Shown one piece after another: positions 27,523 to 35,444 of a DNA stretch of 64,000 nt (its first letter is position 1; the number at the start of each line of letters is the position of its first letter). The translations under genes were made by a program, and so were the position numbers. Source of the stretch: Pelomonas nitida (GTDB taxonomy: Bacteria > Pseudomonadota > Gammaproteobacteria > Burkholderiales > Burkholderiaceae_C); assembly GCF_043555975.1 (NCBI RefSeq), contig NZ_JBIGIA010000012.1, positions 130,743 through 194,742 on the forward strand. The letters are read 5' to 3'. Below the pieces are notes generated by a model that was not told the origin of the DNA, made no database searches, and worked only from the letters and a program-made list of their open reading frames with translations.

Positions 27523-27900
27523 GCCATCGTTCCTGATAACAGGGTCGCTGCTGGAATAGAGCTGCGTCACCTCACCCTGACTGGAGAAGATCAACAAAAC
27601 ACCCTGGGAAATGACCCGATTCACGGGCATGGCTACCGCCACCTGGTTGAAGGTTGAGGGCAGAAAGCTGGGGTCGATGACCGAGGTGTCGCAGCGGTCC
27701 GCCACGGCTCCCACGAGCAGCCAATGGTTGGGCGTGGCCACTTGCACGAAGATGGCTTCACCCGCCGTCACCGGGATGGACATCGGCGACTTGACCGGAT
27801 CCGTGCAGGCGTAGTCGGTGAAGAAAGTGCAGCGTGCCCGCTGCGGGTCCAGGGGGTCCGGCTCGGCCTGGACGTAGAAGATATTGGTGGGTTCTGACAT
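27517..27900 (-). CDS. Small hypothetical protein downstream of the kinase
   Basis: A 127-residue protein with no domain I recognise. It has mixed hydrophobic/polar beta-like composition (SIPVTAGEAIFVQVATPNHW, then SQGVLLIFSSQGEVTQLY) with two Cys residues and no signal peptide or membrane segment. It starts 16 bp after the stop of the Ser/Thr kinase gene, so it is probably the third gene of the ECF sigma-kinase operon and a candidate substrate or effector. The ATG is preceded by GGAGATCC. Its 3' end runs into the IS remnant, so a shortened C-terminus is possible. Confidence 0.6.
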   Translation of the reverse strand: MSEPTNIFYVQAEPDPLDPQRARCTFFTDYACTDPVKSPMSIPVTAGEAIFVQVATPNHWLLVGAVADRCDTSVIDPSFLPSTFNQVAVAMPVNRVISQGVLLIFSSQGEVTQLYSSSDPVIRNDGV

Positions 27901-27915
27901 GAAGGATCTCCGGTT

Positions 27916-30645
27916 TCAGAGGGTGGGGGAAACGGGGCGCAGCCGGGATTGAGCGTCAAGCCATTGCTGCAGGTCCTGGGCCTCAATCGGCTGCTGCAGG
28001 CACAGATGCGTACGGGCGGCGACGCGGGTCACGCCGGCATGCACACGCAGCAGCGCCGGCAAGGGGCTCAGTTGAAGATCATCACGCAACGCCTCGCAAC
28101 CCTTACGTCGCTGGACAGCGTCGTCGGTCAACTCCGTGGCCCGCAGCAAGGCTAGTTCTAGCAGGGCGTTGGCGGTTTCAAGGTCTTTGGGTGTCTTGGA
28201 CCGATCAGCCCGCAACAACTCCAAGAGCCGTTCCACGGTGACCAGCGCGGTGGACTGATCTCCCGACTTGCGCAACGCACGTGCATGCAAGCCCACCAAT
28301 TCGGCGCGCAACGGATGCAAACGCGCGGAAGGAGCGTGGCCAGCCTCCAACGCTGCCAGACGGTGCAGAAGAGCACCCGTCACGGCTGCTGGCGGCACTG
28401 GCCGGCTGCGCAGCAAAGTCACTTCGCTACGGATCAGACTAAAGGCCCATTTGCGATTCTTCGGGTCGACTTCTGTCAATGTACGAAAGGCTCGAACGGA
28501 CTGCAATGCGAAAGGCTGGGCCTCGGCGAACCTCTCATCGCGTAGCAACACGTCGGCCAGCGCGCGAGCGCTGTCTCCCAACTCCTGCTGCCAAGCTTGA
28601 TCCGCCGGATGACTCGCCAGCAGAGCCTGGGCATGTTCGAGAGCACGATGGAACACCTGCTCGGCCTGCGCGTATCGACCACGCTGCATAAGCGTTGAAC
28701 CGAGCCAGCTCAGCGAAGCGGCCCATTCGGCGCGCAAGCTCGCATCCTCAGACCGAGGCTGCAGTACCCGCTCCATCTTGGCGGTAGCCTGCGTGAATCG
28801 ATCCTCGGCTTCGGCCAATCGCCCTTGGTCCAACATCAGGATGCCAAGGTTGTTGTCCGCATAGGCCAGTTCGACCTGGGCATCCAGGTTGGTCGGTTCG
28901 GCGGCCAGCCATTGCTGGCTGGCTTCGCGGTAGCGGCCCAAAGCCTCCCCGGCCGGCCCAAACCGCCTCTGCGTGTACGCCACATGCCCCAGCCAGAAAG
29001 CCGCCTGCCCCTGTGCCTTGCGCCATGCGGCAAGCAGGTCAGGCGTGGGCGGGTCGCCCTGCAGTAGCGCATTGGCCGCCTCCAGCGGCTCGATGGCGGA
29101 GTCCAGCTCGCGCTTGGACACCCTCACCTCGCCAATCACCGTCAGCGCCTTGGCGCGCTGAAGCTTCTCCATCGGGCCGGCTTCCGCGCCTTCGGCGAGA
29201 AGGCTCAGCGCCTTGCTGCCCACGTTATCCAGCAGTTCCAACCGCCCAATCGGCCGCAGCTTGTCAGCGAACTCGCCCAGCATGTAGCTGAGCGCATCCT
29301 CGGCCTGCTTACGCCGGACTTGCGCCTGCTGCTCGGCCGCCTCAGCGCGCCGCGCCTGCAAGGCGCTCACCGCCGTGAGACTCACCAATGCCAGCACCGC
29401 CGCCGAGCCTGCCGCCACGGCCCAGCGGTGGCGGCGCACGAAGCGGCTCCACACATAGAGCCGGCTGTCCGGCCGCGCACTGATGGGCTCATGCGCCAAC
29501 CAGCGCTGCAGGTCATCGGCAAACGCCTGCGCATTCGGGTAGCGCTCAGCCGGCGACTTCTTCAGCGCCTTGGCGACGATGGTGTCCAGGTCGCCGCGCA
29601 GCTCGCGGGCCTGGCCGGCGATGGCTTCGTCGTCGTGCGCCGCCGCCACGTCGGACAGGCGCTTGGGCACCAGTTCCACCACCGCCTTCAGGCGGTCGAG
29701 CTGGCTTTGCGTGTCGTCGGCCGTCGGGTGGCTGCCGCCCAGCAGCAGGTAGAGCAGCACGCCTAAAGCGTAGACGTCAGTGGCCGTGGTCACGTCGGTC
29801 TGCTGCACCTGCTCGGGCGCGGCGAAATGCGGCGTGAAGGCGCTGCCGGCGCGCTGCGTCAGCTCGGTGGCGGCGGCGCCCTGGCTGGCTTGCGTCGCAT
29901 CGGCGAGCAGCTTGGCGATGCCGAAGTCCAGCAGCTTCACGTCGCCTTGCTCGGTGACGAGGATGTTGCTGGGCTTGAGGTCGCGGTGCAGGATGAGCCG
30001 CGCATGGGCGTGGGCCACGGCGGCCAGCACGCCCAGGAACAGCCGCACGCGGGCTTCGACACCGAGCTGGTGCGCCCGGCAGTAGGCGTCGATGGGCTGG
30101 CCGTCTACATACTCCAGCACGAGGTAGGGCTGGCTGGCCTGGCCGGTGTGGTGCAGCCCGGCGTCGAGCAGCCGGGCGATGTGCGGGTGGGACAGGCGCG
30201 CGAGGATTTCGCCCTCGCGGGCGAAGCGGCCGGTGTCGCCACTGCCCAGCACTCCGGCGGTCAGGAACTTGATGGCCACCTGGCCCTCGAAGCGGCCGTC
30301 GGCCCGGCGCGCCAGCCACACGGTGCCCATGCCGCCCTGGCCCAGCTGGCGCTCCAGCACGTAGGGGCCGATGGCCTGGCCGGCGAGGTCGGGCGGCGGC
30401 CCAGGCTCGTCGCCGGGCATGGCGGCCAGCGCGTCGTTCCACTGGGCGATGACGGGCTCGCTCATGAAGCCTTGCTGCTCCAGCCCGTCGGCGCGGGCCA
30501 GCAGGCGCTGGAGCTGGTCGGCGGTGTCGGCGTCCTGCGCCTGCAGCTCGGCCAGGCGGGCGGCGCGGGCGGGTGGGGCCAGGTCCAGCAGCTCGTCGAG
30601 CAGGGGGCTCAGGGACAGCCAGCGCTGTTTGTCCAGCGGGTCCAT
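27916..30645 (-). CDS. Membrane Ser/Thr protein kinase with TPR-like sensor domain
   Basis: A 909-residue Hanks-type kinase. The kinase domain is at about residues 94-370: G-loop LGQGGMGTVW (101-110), Lys126 in VAIKFL, catalytic HRDLKPSN (220-227) and DFGIAKLL (240-247). A single transmembrane segment (WAVAAGSAAVLALVSLTAV) is near 415-435. The remaining 470 residues are helical repeats resembling TPRs (for example YADNNLGILMLDQGRLAEAE, and RGRYAQAEQVFHRALEHAQA), presumably periplasmic. It starts one base after the ECF sigma factor stop. Sigma-kinase pairs of this kind are known, and the kinase may control or be expressed by the sigma factor. Confidence 0.92.
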   Translation of the reverse strand: MDPLDKQRWLSLSPLLDELLDLAPPARAARLAELQAQDADTADQLQRLLARADGLEQQGFMSEPVIAQWNDALAAMPGDEPGPPPDLAGQAIGPYVLERQLGQGGMGTVWLARRADGRFEGQVAIKFLTAGVLGSGDTGRFAREGEILARLSHPHIARLLDAGLHHTGQASQPYLVLEYVDGQPIDAYCRAHQLGVEARVRLFLGVLAAVAHAHARLILHRDLKPSNILVTEQGDVKLLDFGIAKLLADATQASQGAAATELTQRAGSAFTPHFAAPEQVQQTDVTTATDVYALGVLLYLLLGGSHPTADDTQSQLDRLKAVVELVPKRLSDVAAAHDDEAIAGQARELRGDLDTIVAKALKKSPAERYPNAQAFADDLQRWLAHEPISARPDSRLYVWSRFVRRHRWAVAAGSAAVLALVSLTAVSALQARRAEAAEQQAQVRRKQAEDALSYMLGEFADKLRPIGRLELLDNVGSKALSLLAEGAEAGPMEKLQRAKALTVIGEVRVSKRELDSAIEPLEAANALLQGDPPTPDLLAAWRKAQGQAAFWLGHVAYTQRRFGPAGEALGRYREASQQWLAAEPTNLDAQVELAYADNNLGILMLDQGRLAEAEDRFTQATAKMERVLQPRSEDASLRAEWAASLSWLGSTLMQRGRYAQAEQVFHRALEHAQALLASHPADQAWQQELGDSARALADVLLRDERFAEAQPFALQSVRAFRTLTEVDPKNRKWAFSLIRSEVTLLRSRPVPPAAVTGALLHRLAALEAGHAPSARLHPLRAELVGLHARALRKSGDQSTALVTVERLLELLRADRSKTPKDLETANALLELALLRATELTDDAVQRRKGCEALRDDLQLSPLPALLRVHAGVTRVAARTHLCLQQPIEAQDLQQWLDAQSRLRPVSPTL

Positions 30646-30646
30646 G

Positions 30647-31198
30647 TCAGGCCAGGCTCAGTGACAGGAACAGCCGCGCCTTCTGCCAGTCGCGCTGCAC
30701 GGTGCGCTCGGTGACGCCCAGCGCACCGGCGATGTCCTGCTCGCGCAGGCCGGCGAAGTAGCGCATCTCGACGACCTGGGCCAGGCGCGGCTCCAGCTGC
30801 GCGAGTTCGTCCAGCGCCTCGTGCACGCGCAGCAGCTCGGTGTCGCCGCTGGGCAGTTGCTCGACCAGGGCGGTGTCCAGCGTCAGGTGTTGCTGCCCGC
30901 CACCGCGCCGTTCGGCCTGGCGGGCCCGCACCTGGTCGATGACGACCGAGCGCATCGCCTGCGCCGCGTAGGCCAGGAAGTGCCGGCGGTCGGGGAAGTC
31001 GGCGCCATCGGCTCCGGCCAGACGAAGCCAGGCCTCGTGAACCAGGGCGGTGGTGTCCAGCAGCGTGAGATGACCCGCCTGCCGCACGTGGCGGCGCGCC
31101 AGGCGTTGCAGGTCGCCATAAAGCTGGGCCACCACCTGGTCGGCGGCGGCGCGATCGCCCCGACGGGCCGACTGCAGCAGCTGCGTGATCTCGTTCAC
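30647..31198 (-). CDS. ECF-type sigma factor paired with a Ser/Thr kinase
   Basis: A 183-residue ECF sigma factor of the type associated with Ser/Thr kinases (TIGR02999-like). Region 2 includes LYGDLQRLARRHVRQ and LVHEAWLRLAG. Region 4 includes LEPRLAQVVEMRYFAGLREQ then GVTERTVQRDWQKARLFL. The best start is the GTG at 31198 (MNEITQLLQSARRGD after initiation), since this matches the family N-terminus. The kinase gene follows after one base. No anti-sigma gene is nearby, so phosphorylation may replace it. That is inference from the pairing. Confidence 0.9.
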   Translation of the reverse strand: MNEITQLLQSARRGDRAAADQVVAQLYGDLQRLARRHVRQAGHLTLLDTTALVHEAWLRLAGADGADFPDRRHFLAYAAQAMRSVVIDQVRARQAERRGGGQQHLTLDTALVEQLPSGDTELLRVHEALDELAQLEPRLAQVVEMRYFAGLREQDIAGALGVTERTVQRDWQKARLFLSLSLA

Positions 31199-31409
31199 CG
31201 GCCGGACTCTAACGGCTGCGTGCGTCGGAATCGTGGCGCCGACGCGGCGGTATCGCACCTGCAACGAAATATTTCCGTGGCGATGACGGGATTTGCCCAC
31301 CCGCCCCGTTCTGTTCGATGAGAACCCTGTGAAGCGCGATGGCAACGGCGCGCACGGCCCGACCGCCAGCAAGGGTTCTCCCTGTACCGACCCACATCAC
31401 CACAACGTC

Positions 31410-31910
31410 ATGCCTCAACCACAGATGATCGCCAGCGACGAACCGCCCGCCTCCTCCCGCAGTTGTGTCACGGCGCCGTTGCCGCGCGTCGATTCACTGG
31501 CCGCGCTGGGGCTGCGCGTGTCGCGCCTGTTCGCGCAATGCCGCCGCCAGAACGCGCAGCTGGCCATGCTGTGGGTGGCGGTGGACCTGCAGATGCGCCC
31601 CGGCGAGAGCATGGACGTCGACGCGCGCGACGAGCTGATCGATGCCGTCAGCCAGCGGCTGCGCCACCGCGTGCGCGGCGTGGACGAAGTGCTGCGCGTG
31701 GGCGAGCAGAGCTTCGCGGTGCTGCTGCCGTCGGCGGGCTCGCTGGAGTCGGACATCGTGGAGCAGCGGCTGCTGCAGGCCGTGCGCGGCAGCTACGGCA
31801 TGGACGAGCGCGTCGTGCAATTGACCGTGCGGGTGGGCCGTTCGCTGTTCCCCGAGCACGGGCGCAACGGCGCGGAGCTGGCCGAGGTGGCGCGCCGCCT
31901 GGCGGAGTGA
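31410..31910 (+). CDS. Degenerate GGDEF-domain protein
   Basis: A 166-residue protein resembling the C-terminal half of a diguanylate cyclase. SLAALGLRVSRLFAQCRRQN through AMLWVAVDLQM matches the GGDEF core strand/helix, and DEVLRVGEQSFAVLLPSA occupies the signature position where RxGGDEF is expected (here RVGEQSF). The later part, VQLTVRVGRSLFPEHGRNGA, also fits. Loss of GGDEF argues against c-di-GMP synthesis. It could bind nucleotide or be a relic. I set the start at 31410 (MPQPQMIAS). It is divergent from the ECF sigma-kinase operon. Confidence 0.65.
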   Translation: MPQPQMIASDEPPASSRSCVTAPLPRVDSLAALGLRVSRLFAQCRRQNAQLAMLWVAVDLQMRPGESMDVDARDELIDAVSQRLRHRVRGVDEVLRVGEQSFAVLLPSAGSLESDIVEQRLLQAVRGSYGMDERVVQLTVRVGRSLFPEHGRNGAELAEVARRLAE

Positions 31911-31950
31911 CGGGTCGGCCCTCTCACAAGCCCGGGGGACGGGCGAAGCT

Positions 31951-32199
31951 CTAGCCCGGATATTTCGCGAAGCCGGCCCGCGCCGACCTGCAACACCGAT
32001 GAACACGGCGATCTCGCCGTTCAACGTGATATCCACTTTGGCTTCACGGGCCTACGCGGGCTTGCGCGGCGCCAGGCTTGTCGGCTGCACCTCAACTCCT
32101 CGCCAATGCCTACGGGCATTGGCTGCGGCCGTCTCGGCGCATCCCCCGGCGCCTGGCATCCACGCAATTCCCGCGTACTTCGCGAGATATCCGGGCTAG
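31951..32199. repeat. MITE-like element with 22-bp terminal inverted repeats
   Basis: 249 bp bounded by CTAGCCCGGATATTTCGCGAAG (31951-31972) and its inverse (32178-32199, two mismatches). It has no coding potential of note. It lies between the GGDEF-like gene and livF and ends two bases before the livF stop codon. The size and ends suggest a non-autonomous transposon. No parent transposase is in the window. Confidence 0.75.
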
Positions 32200-32201
32200 G
32201 C

Positions 32202-32909
32202 TCAAACCTCCAGCCACTCCTTGCGAACGTGGGCGTTGGCGCGCAGTTCGGCCGGGCTGCCCTCGAAGACGATGCGGCCGTGCCCCATGACGTAGCAGCG
32301 CTCGGAGATGTCGAGCGCGATGGCCAGCTTCTGCTCCACCAGCAGCACGGCGATGCCGCGCGCCTTCAGCGCCTTCAGGTACTCGGCCACCAGCTCGACG
32401 ATCTTGGGCGCCAGGCCCTCGGTGGGCTCGTCGATCATGATGAGGTCGGGGTCGCCCATCAGCGTGCGGCACAGCGTGAGCATCTGCTGCTCGCCGCCCG
32501 ACAGCACGCCGGCCTCGGTGTGCTGGCGCTCCTTGAGGCGCGGGAACATGCGGTACATGTCGTCGAAGCTCCACCGGGGCTTCCTGGCCCCGGACTTCTC
32601 GCCCAGCATCAGGTTCTGGTGCACGGTGAGCCTGGGGAAGATGTCGCGGTTCTCGGGCACGTAGCCCAGCCCCAGGTGCGCGATCTCGTAGGCCTTGCGG
32701 CCCACCAGCTCCGCATCACCGAACGTCACGGAGCCGGTGGCGTCGACCTGCCCCATGATGGCCTTGACCATCGTGGAGCGGCCCGCGCCGTTGCGGCCCA
32801 GCAGGCTGACGATCTCGCCCGGGTTGACTGCCAAGCTCACGCCGTGCAGCACATGGCTCTTGCCGTAGAAGGCGTGCAGGTTGTCCAGCTTGAGTTGACG
32901 GCCGGTCAT
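32202..32909 (-). CDS. livF: Branched-chain amino acid ABC transporter ATP-binding protein LivF
   Basis: Second ATPase of the LivFGHM importer, 235 residues. The Walker A is GRNGAGRST, so the usual Lys is Arg. The ABC signature is LSGGEQQML, Walker B is LIMIDEPTEGLAP and the switch His position is Gln (LLVEQKLAIALD), as in many LivF proteins. The family call rests on the characteristic GLGYVPENRDIFPRLTV and C-terminal FEGSPAELRANAHVRKEWLE. Its ATG overlaps the stop of a repeat-encoded minigene (ATGA). The Arg in the P-loop is unusual and could reduce hydrolysis. Confidence 0.93.
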   Translation of the reverse strand: MTGRQLKLDNLHAFYGKSHVLHGVSLAVNPGEIVSLLGRNGAGRSTMVKAIMGQVDATGSVTFGDAELVGRKAYEIAHLGLGYVPENRDIFPRLTVHQNLMLGEKSGARKPRWSFDDMYRMFPRLKERQHTEAGVLSGGEQQMLTLCRTLMGDPDLIMIDEPTEGLAPKIVELVAEYLKALKARGIAVLLVEQKLAIALDISERCYVMGHGRIVFEGSPAELRANAHVRKEWLEV

Positions 32910-32995
32910 AGATGCCCCTCGCCTTGCGGGTACGCCAGGCGGTCCCCCGAGGGGACGTGCGCCGGCTTGGGAGCGGCCCTGCGCTCGGCGCTCAT
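32906..32995 (-). CDS. Repeat-encoded minigene c3 (29 codons) before livF
   Basis: One of three tandem 86-bp units that each carry an ORF of 29 codons, starting MSAERRAAPKPAH and ending PQGEGHL. Its stop TGA overlaps the livF ATG by four bases, and its own start overlaps the stop of the next unit. Whether a peptide accumulates is unknown. The likely function is to carry ribosomes across the spacer. Confidence 0.5.
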   Translation of the reverse strand: MSAERRAAPKPAHVPSGDRLAYPQGEGHL

Positions 32996-33164
32996 AGATG
33001 CCCCTCGCCTTGCGGGTACGCCAGGCGGTCCCCCGAGGGGACGTGCGCCGGCTTGGGAGCGGCCCTGCGCTCGGCGCTCATGGATGCCCCTCGCCTTGCG
33101 GGTACGCCAGGCGGTCCCCCGAGGGGGCGTGCGCCGGCTTGGGAGCGGCCCTGCGCTCGGCGCT
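32907..33164. repeat. Three tandem 86-bp repeats between livG and livF
   Basis: Units begin at 32907, 32993 and 33079, each exactly 86 bp and almost identical (CCCCTCGCCTTGCGGGTACG ... CCCCCGAGGGG ... GGCGCT). The third differs at a few positions. The sequence is related to the dispersed copies at about 15970 and 62650. Because 86 is not a multiple of three, each unit shifts the frame, and each ends exactly with a stop/start overlap. Confidence 0.9.
32992..33081 (-). CDS. Repeat-encoded minigene c2
   Basis: The middle 86-bp unit, encoding the same 29-codon ORF (MSAERRAAPKPAH to GEGHL). Start and stop both overlap the neighbouring minigenes by ATGA. The three near-identical copies argue for recent tandem duplication. 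Confidence 0.5.
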   Translation of the reverse strand: MSAERRAAPKPAHVPSGDRLAYPQGEGHL

Positions 33165-33167
33165 CAT
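33078..33167 (-). CDS. Repeat-encoded minigene c1, coupled to livG
   Basis: The first unit after livG. Its ATG overlaps the livG stop (ATGA), and its stop overlaps the next unit's ATG. The encoded peptide differs slightly (HAPSGD in place of HVPSGD, ending GEGHP). Confidence 0.5.
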   Translation of the reverse strand: MSAERRAAPKPAHAPSGDRLAYPQGEGHP

Positions 33168-33934
33168 GGATGCACCTCGGCGAGCACCGACCCGAGGTAG
33201 GCCTCCTGCACGCGCGCATTGGCGCGCACGGCGTCGGGCGTGTCGAAGGCGATGACCTCACCGTAGACGAGCACGGCGATCTTGTCGGCCAGGCCGAACA
33301 CGACGCCCATGTCGTGCTCCACGGTCAGTAGTGTCTTGCCCACGGTCACCTCGCGGATGAGCTGGATGAAACGCAGGGTCTCGCTCTTGCTCATGCCGGC
33401 GGTGGGTTCGTCCAGCAGGATGACGCTGGCGCCGCCGGCGATGGTGATGCCGATCTCCAGCGCGCGCGCCTCGGCGTAGGTGAGGTTCATGGCCAGTACG
33501 TCGCGGCGGCGGTCGAGGCGGATCATCTTCAGCACCTGCTCGGCGCGGTCGTTGGCGTCGCCCAGGTTGCCGAGGAACTTCCAGAACGCATAGCGGTGGC
33601 CCAGGCTCCACAGCACGGCGCAGCGCAGGTTCTCGAACACGCTCAGACGCGTGAACAGGTTGGAGACCTGGAAACTGCGCGACAGACCCAGGCGGTTGAC
33701 CTCGAAGGGCTTGCGGCCGTCGATGCGCCCGCCGTGCAGCAGGATCTCGCCGGACGTTGGCGCAAAGCGCCCGCTGATGAGGTTGAACAGCGTGCTCTTG
33801 CCCGCGCCGTTGGGACCGATGATGGCCACGCGCTCGCCCGGCTGCACGGCCAGGTTGGCGCCGCGGATGATCTCGCTCTTGCCGAAGCGCTTGCGCACGT
33901 CGCGCAGTTCGAGCGCACAGGACGTCGGCCTCAT
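33164..33934 (-). CDS. livG: Branched-chain amino acid ABC transporter ATP-binding protein LivG
   Basis: First ATPase of the importer, 256 residues. Walker A is the canonical GPNGAGKST (RVAIIGPNGAGKSTLFNLIS). The LivG-type loop GLSRSFQVSNLFTRLSVFEN is present. The signature region reads NLTYAEARALEIGITIAGGA, replacing LSGGQ. Walker B is VILLDEPTAGMSKSE and the switch His is in LTVEHDMGVVFGL. The start at 33934 (MRPTSCALELRDVRKRFGK) overlaps the stop of a 32-codon spacer ORF. The degenerate signature motif is noteworthy but the rest is standard. Confidence 0.92.
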   Translation of the reverse strand: MRPTSCALELRDVRKRFGKSEIIRGANLAVQPGERVAIIGPNGAGKSTLFNLISGRFAPTSGEILLHGGRIDGRKPFEVNRLGLSRSFQVSNLFTRLSVFENLRCAVLWSLGHRYAFWKFLGNLGDANDRAEQVLKMIRLDRRRDVLAMNLTYAEARALEIGITIAGGASVILLDEPTAGMSKSETLRFIQLIREVTVGKTLLTVEHDMGVVFGLADKIAVLVYGEVIAFDTPDAVRANARVQEAYLGSVLAEVHP

Positions 33935-34029
33935 CCAGCGCCCCCTTGAACACGCCGCGTGGCTGCCACACGAACAGCAAGCCCAGTGACCACCGTGGCA
34001 CTGGCGTCGCCAGGCCACCGGTGGTGCAT
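33931..34029 (-). CDS. Spacer minigene between livM and livG (32 codons)
   Basis: ORF starting MHHRWPGDASATVVTG and ending RRVQGGAG, whose TGA overlaps the livG ATG by four bases. The frame is open further upstream (PYGLTAALSG precedes the Met). The DNA is GC-rich and unlike the flanking transporter genes, suggesting another inserted repeat. I have no second copy in this window to prove that. Confidence 0.4.
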   Translation of the reverse strand: MHHRWPGDASATVVTGLAVRVAATRRVQGGAG

Positions 34030-34064
34030 CCCGGAGAGGGCGGCCGTCAGGCCGTAGGGGGTGG

Positions 34065-35360
34065 TCACAGACTTTCCCTCCGCTTGATGAGCTTCTCGAT
34101 CTCTTCCTGGATCTCGCCCCACTGCTGCACGTACTGGCGGCGCGCCAGCTCGAACAGCCCCGCACCCACGGCCACCAAGAGGCCGGCGCCGAACCAGGCG
34201 TCGGCGCCGCCGGCGTTCAACGTGGCGCCCAGGAAGCGCAGCTGCGGGCCCAGCGCCTCGTTGAGCTGGCGGTGGTAGACCATCTCGATCATGGCGGCCG
34301 CGCCGGCCAGCGCCGTCAGCGCGGCGCCGCCCAGCGCGAGGTAGGACACCCAGATGCGCCCCAGCTTGCCGTAGGCGGCCACGCGCAGGTTCATCAGCAG
34401 CAGGCTGGCCACGCCGCCCGGCGCGTACATCACCATGAACAGGAAGATCAGCCCCAGGTACAGCAGCCAGGCCTGCGTGAGTTCCGACAACAGCACGCCG
34501 CACAACACCATCAGCACCGCCCCGATGACCGGGCCGAAGAAGAAGGTCGCGCCGCCCAGGAAGGTGAACAGCAGGTAGGCGCCCGAGCGCGTGGCGTGCA
34601 GCACCTCACCGTTGACGATCTCGGTGTTGATGGCGCTCAAGCCCCCCGCGATGCCGGCGAAGAAGCCCGAGATCGTGAACGCGAGGAAGCGCACCCAGTG
34701 CGTGTCGTAGCCGATGAACTCGACGCGCTCGGGGTTGTCGCGCACAGCGTTGAGCATGCGGCCCAGCGGCGTGCGCGTCAGCGCGAACATGGCCGCCGTG
34801 CAGACGAAGCAATAGGCGGCGACGAGGTAGTAGACCTGGATCTGCGGCCCGAACGTGATGCCCAGCACCGGCGCGCCGACGACGCGGTTGCTGGACACGC
34901 CGCCCTCCCCGCCCGAGAACTCGGGCAGCATCAGCGCCAGCGCGAAGACGAGTTCGCCGATGCCCAGCGTGATCATTGCGAACGGCGTGCCGGCCTTCTT
35001 GGTGGACACATAACCCAGCAGCGCCGCGGCCACCATGCCGGCCAGGCCGCCCACCAGCGGCACCAGGCTCACTGGGAGGCCCAGCGTGCCGGCGCCCACC
35101 TTGTTCAGCGCATGGATGGCCAGGAAGGCCCCGAGCCCGCTGTAGACGGCGTGGCCGAAGCTCAGCATGCCGCCCTGCCCCAGCAGGATGTTGTAGGCCA
35201 GGCAGGCAATGATGCCGATGCCCATCTGCGTGAGCAGCGTCTGCGCGAGGCCGCTGGTCCACAGGCGCGGGGCGACCAGCAGCACCAGCGCGAAGGCGCC
35301 CCAGACGAACCAGCGCCCGACGCTGTAGGGCTTGAAGTGGAATTCCTTCGTCGCGGCCAT
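34065..35360 (-). CDS. livM: Branched-chain amino acid ABC transporter permease LivM
   Basis: Membrane permease, 431 residues, with about ten hydrophobic segments. LivM features are YNILLGQGGMLSFGHAVYSG, YVSTKKAGTPFAMITLGIGE, GRMLNAVRDNPERVEFIGYD and GPVIGAVLMVLCGVLLSE. The last 100 residues extend beyond a typical LivM and include one more hydrophobic segment and a charged tail (QQWGEIQEEIEKLIKRRESL). The ATG shares one base with the stop of the preceding 26-codon repeat-derived ORF (TGATG). Confidence 0.92.
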   Translation of the reverse strand: MAATKEFHFKPYSVGRWFVWGAFALVLLVAPRLWTSGLAQTLLTQMGIGIIACLAYNILLGQGGMLSFGHAVYSGLGAFLAIHALNKVGAGTLGLPVSLVPLVGGLAGMVAAALLGYVSTKKAGTPFAMITLGIGELVFALALMLPEFSGGEGGVSSNRVVGAPVLGITFGPQIQVYYLVAAYCFVCTAAMFALTRTPLGRMLNAVRDNPERVEFIGYDTHWVRFLAFTISGFFAGIAGGLSAINTEIVNGEVLHATRSGAYLLFTFLGGATFFFGPVIGAVLMVLCGVLLSELTQAWLLYLGLIFLFMVMYAPGGVASLLLMNLRVAAYGKLGRIWVSYLALGGAALTALAGAAAMIEMVYHRQLNEALGPQLRFLGATLNAGGADAWFGAGLLVAVGAGLFELARRQYVQQWGEIQEEIEKLIKRRESL

Positions 35361-35440
35361 CAGTCCTCCCGCCGGGCCGCCCCAAGGGAGGACAGCGCCC
35401 CCTCGGGGGGCAGTGAACGAAGTGAGCGTGGGGGCGCCAT
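35360..35440 (-). CDS. Repeat-encoded minigene between livH and livM (26 codons)
   Basis: Encodes MAPPRSLRSLPPEGALSS to ARRED. The ATG is 4 bp after the livH stop and the TGA overlaps the livM ATG by one base. The DNA (CGCCCCAAGGGAGG, GCGCCCCCTCGGGGGG, CAGTGAACGAAGTGAGCGTG) is of a kind I recall as a dispersed intergenic repeat in Burkholderiales. That is memory, not a search. Confidence 0.5.
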   Translation of the reverse strand: MAPPRSLRSLPPEGALSSLGAARRED

Positions 35441-35444
35441 GACT

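Noticed and set aside
32907..33164. CRISPR-like array
   Set aside because: The three 86-bp units are contiguous, with no variable spacers, and each is an ORF with stop/start overlaps. No cas genes are present.
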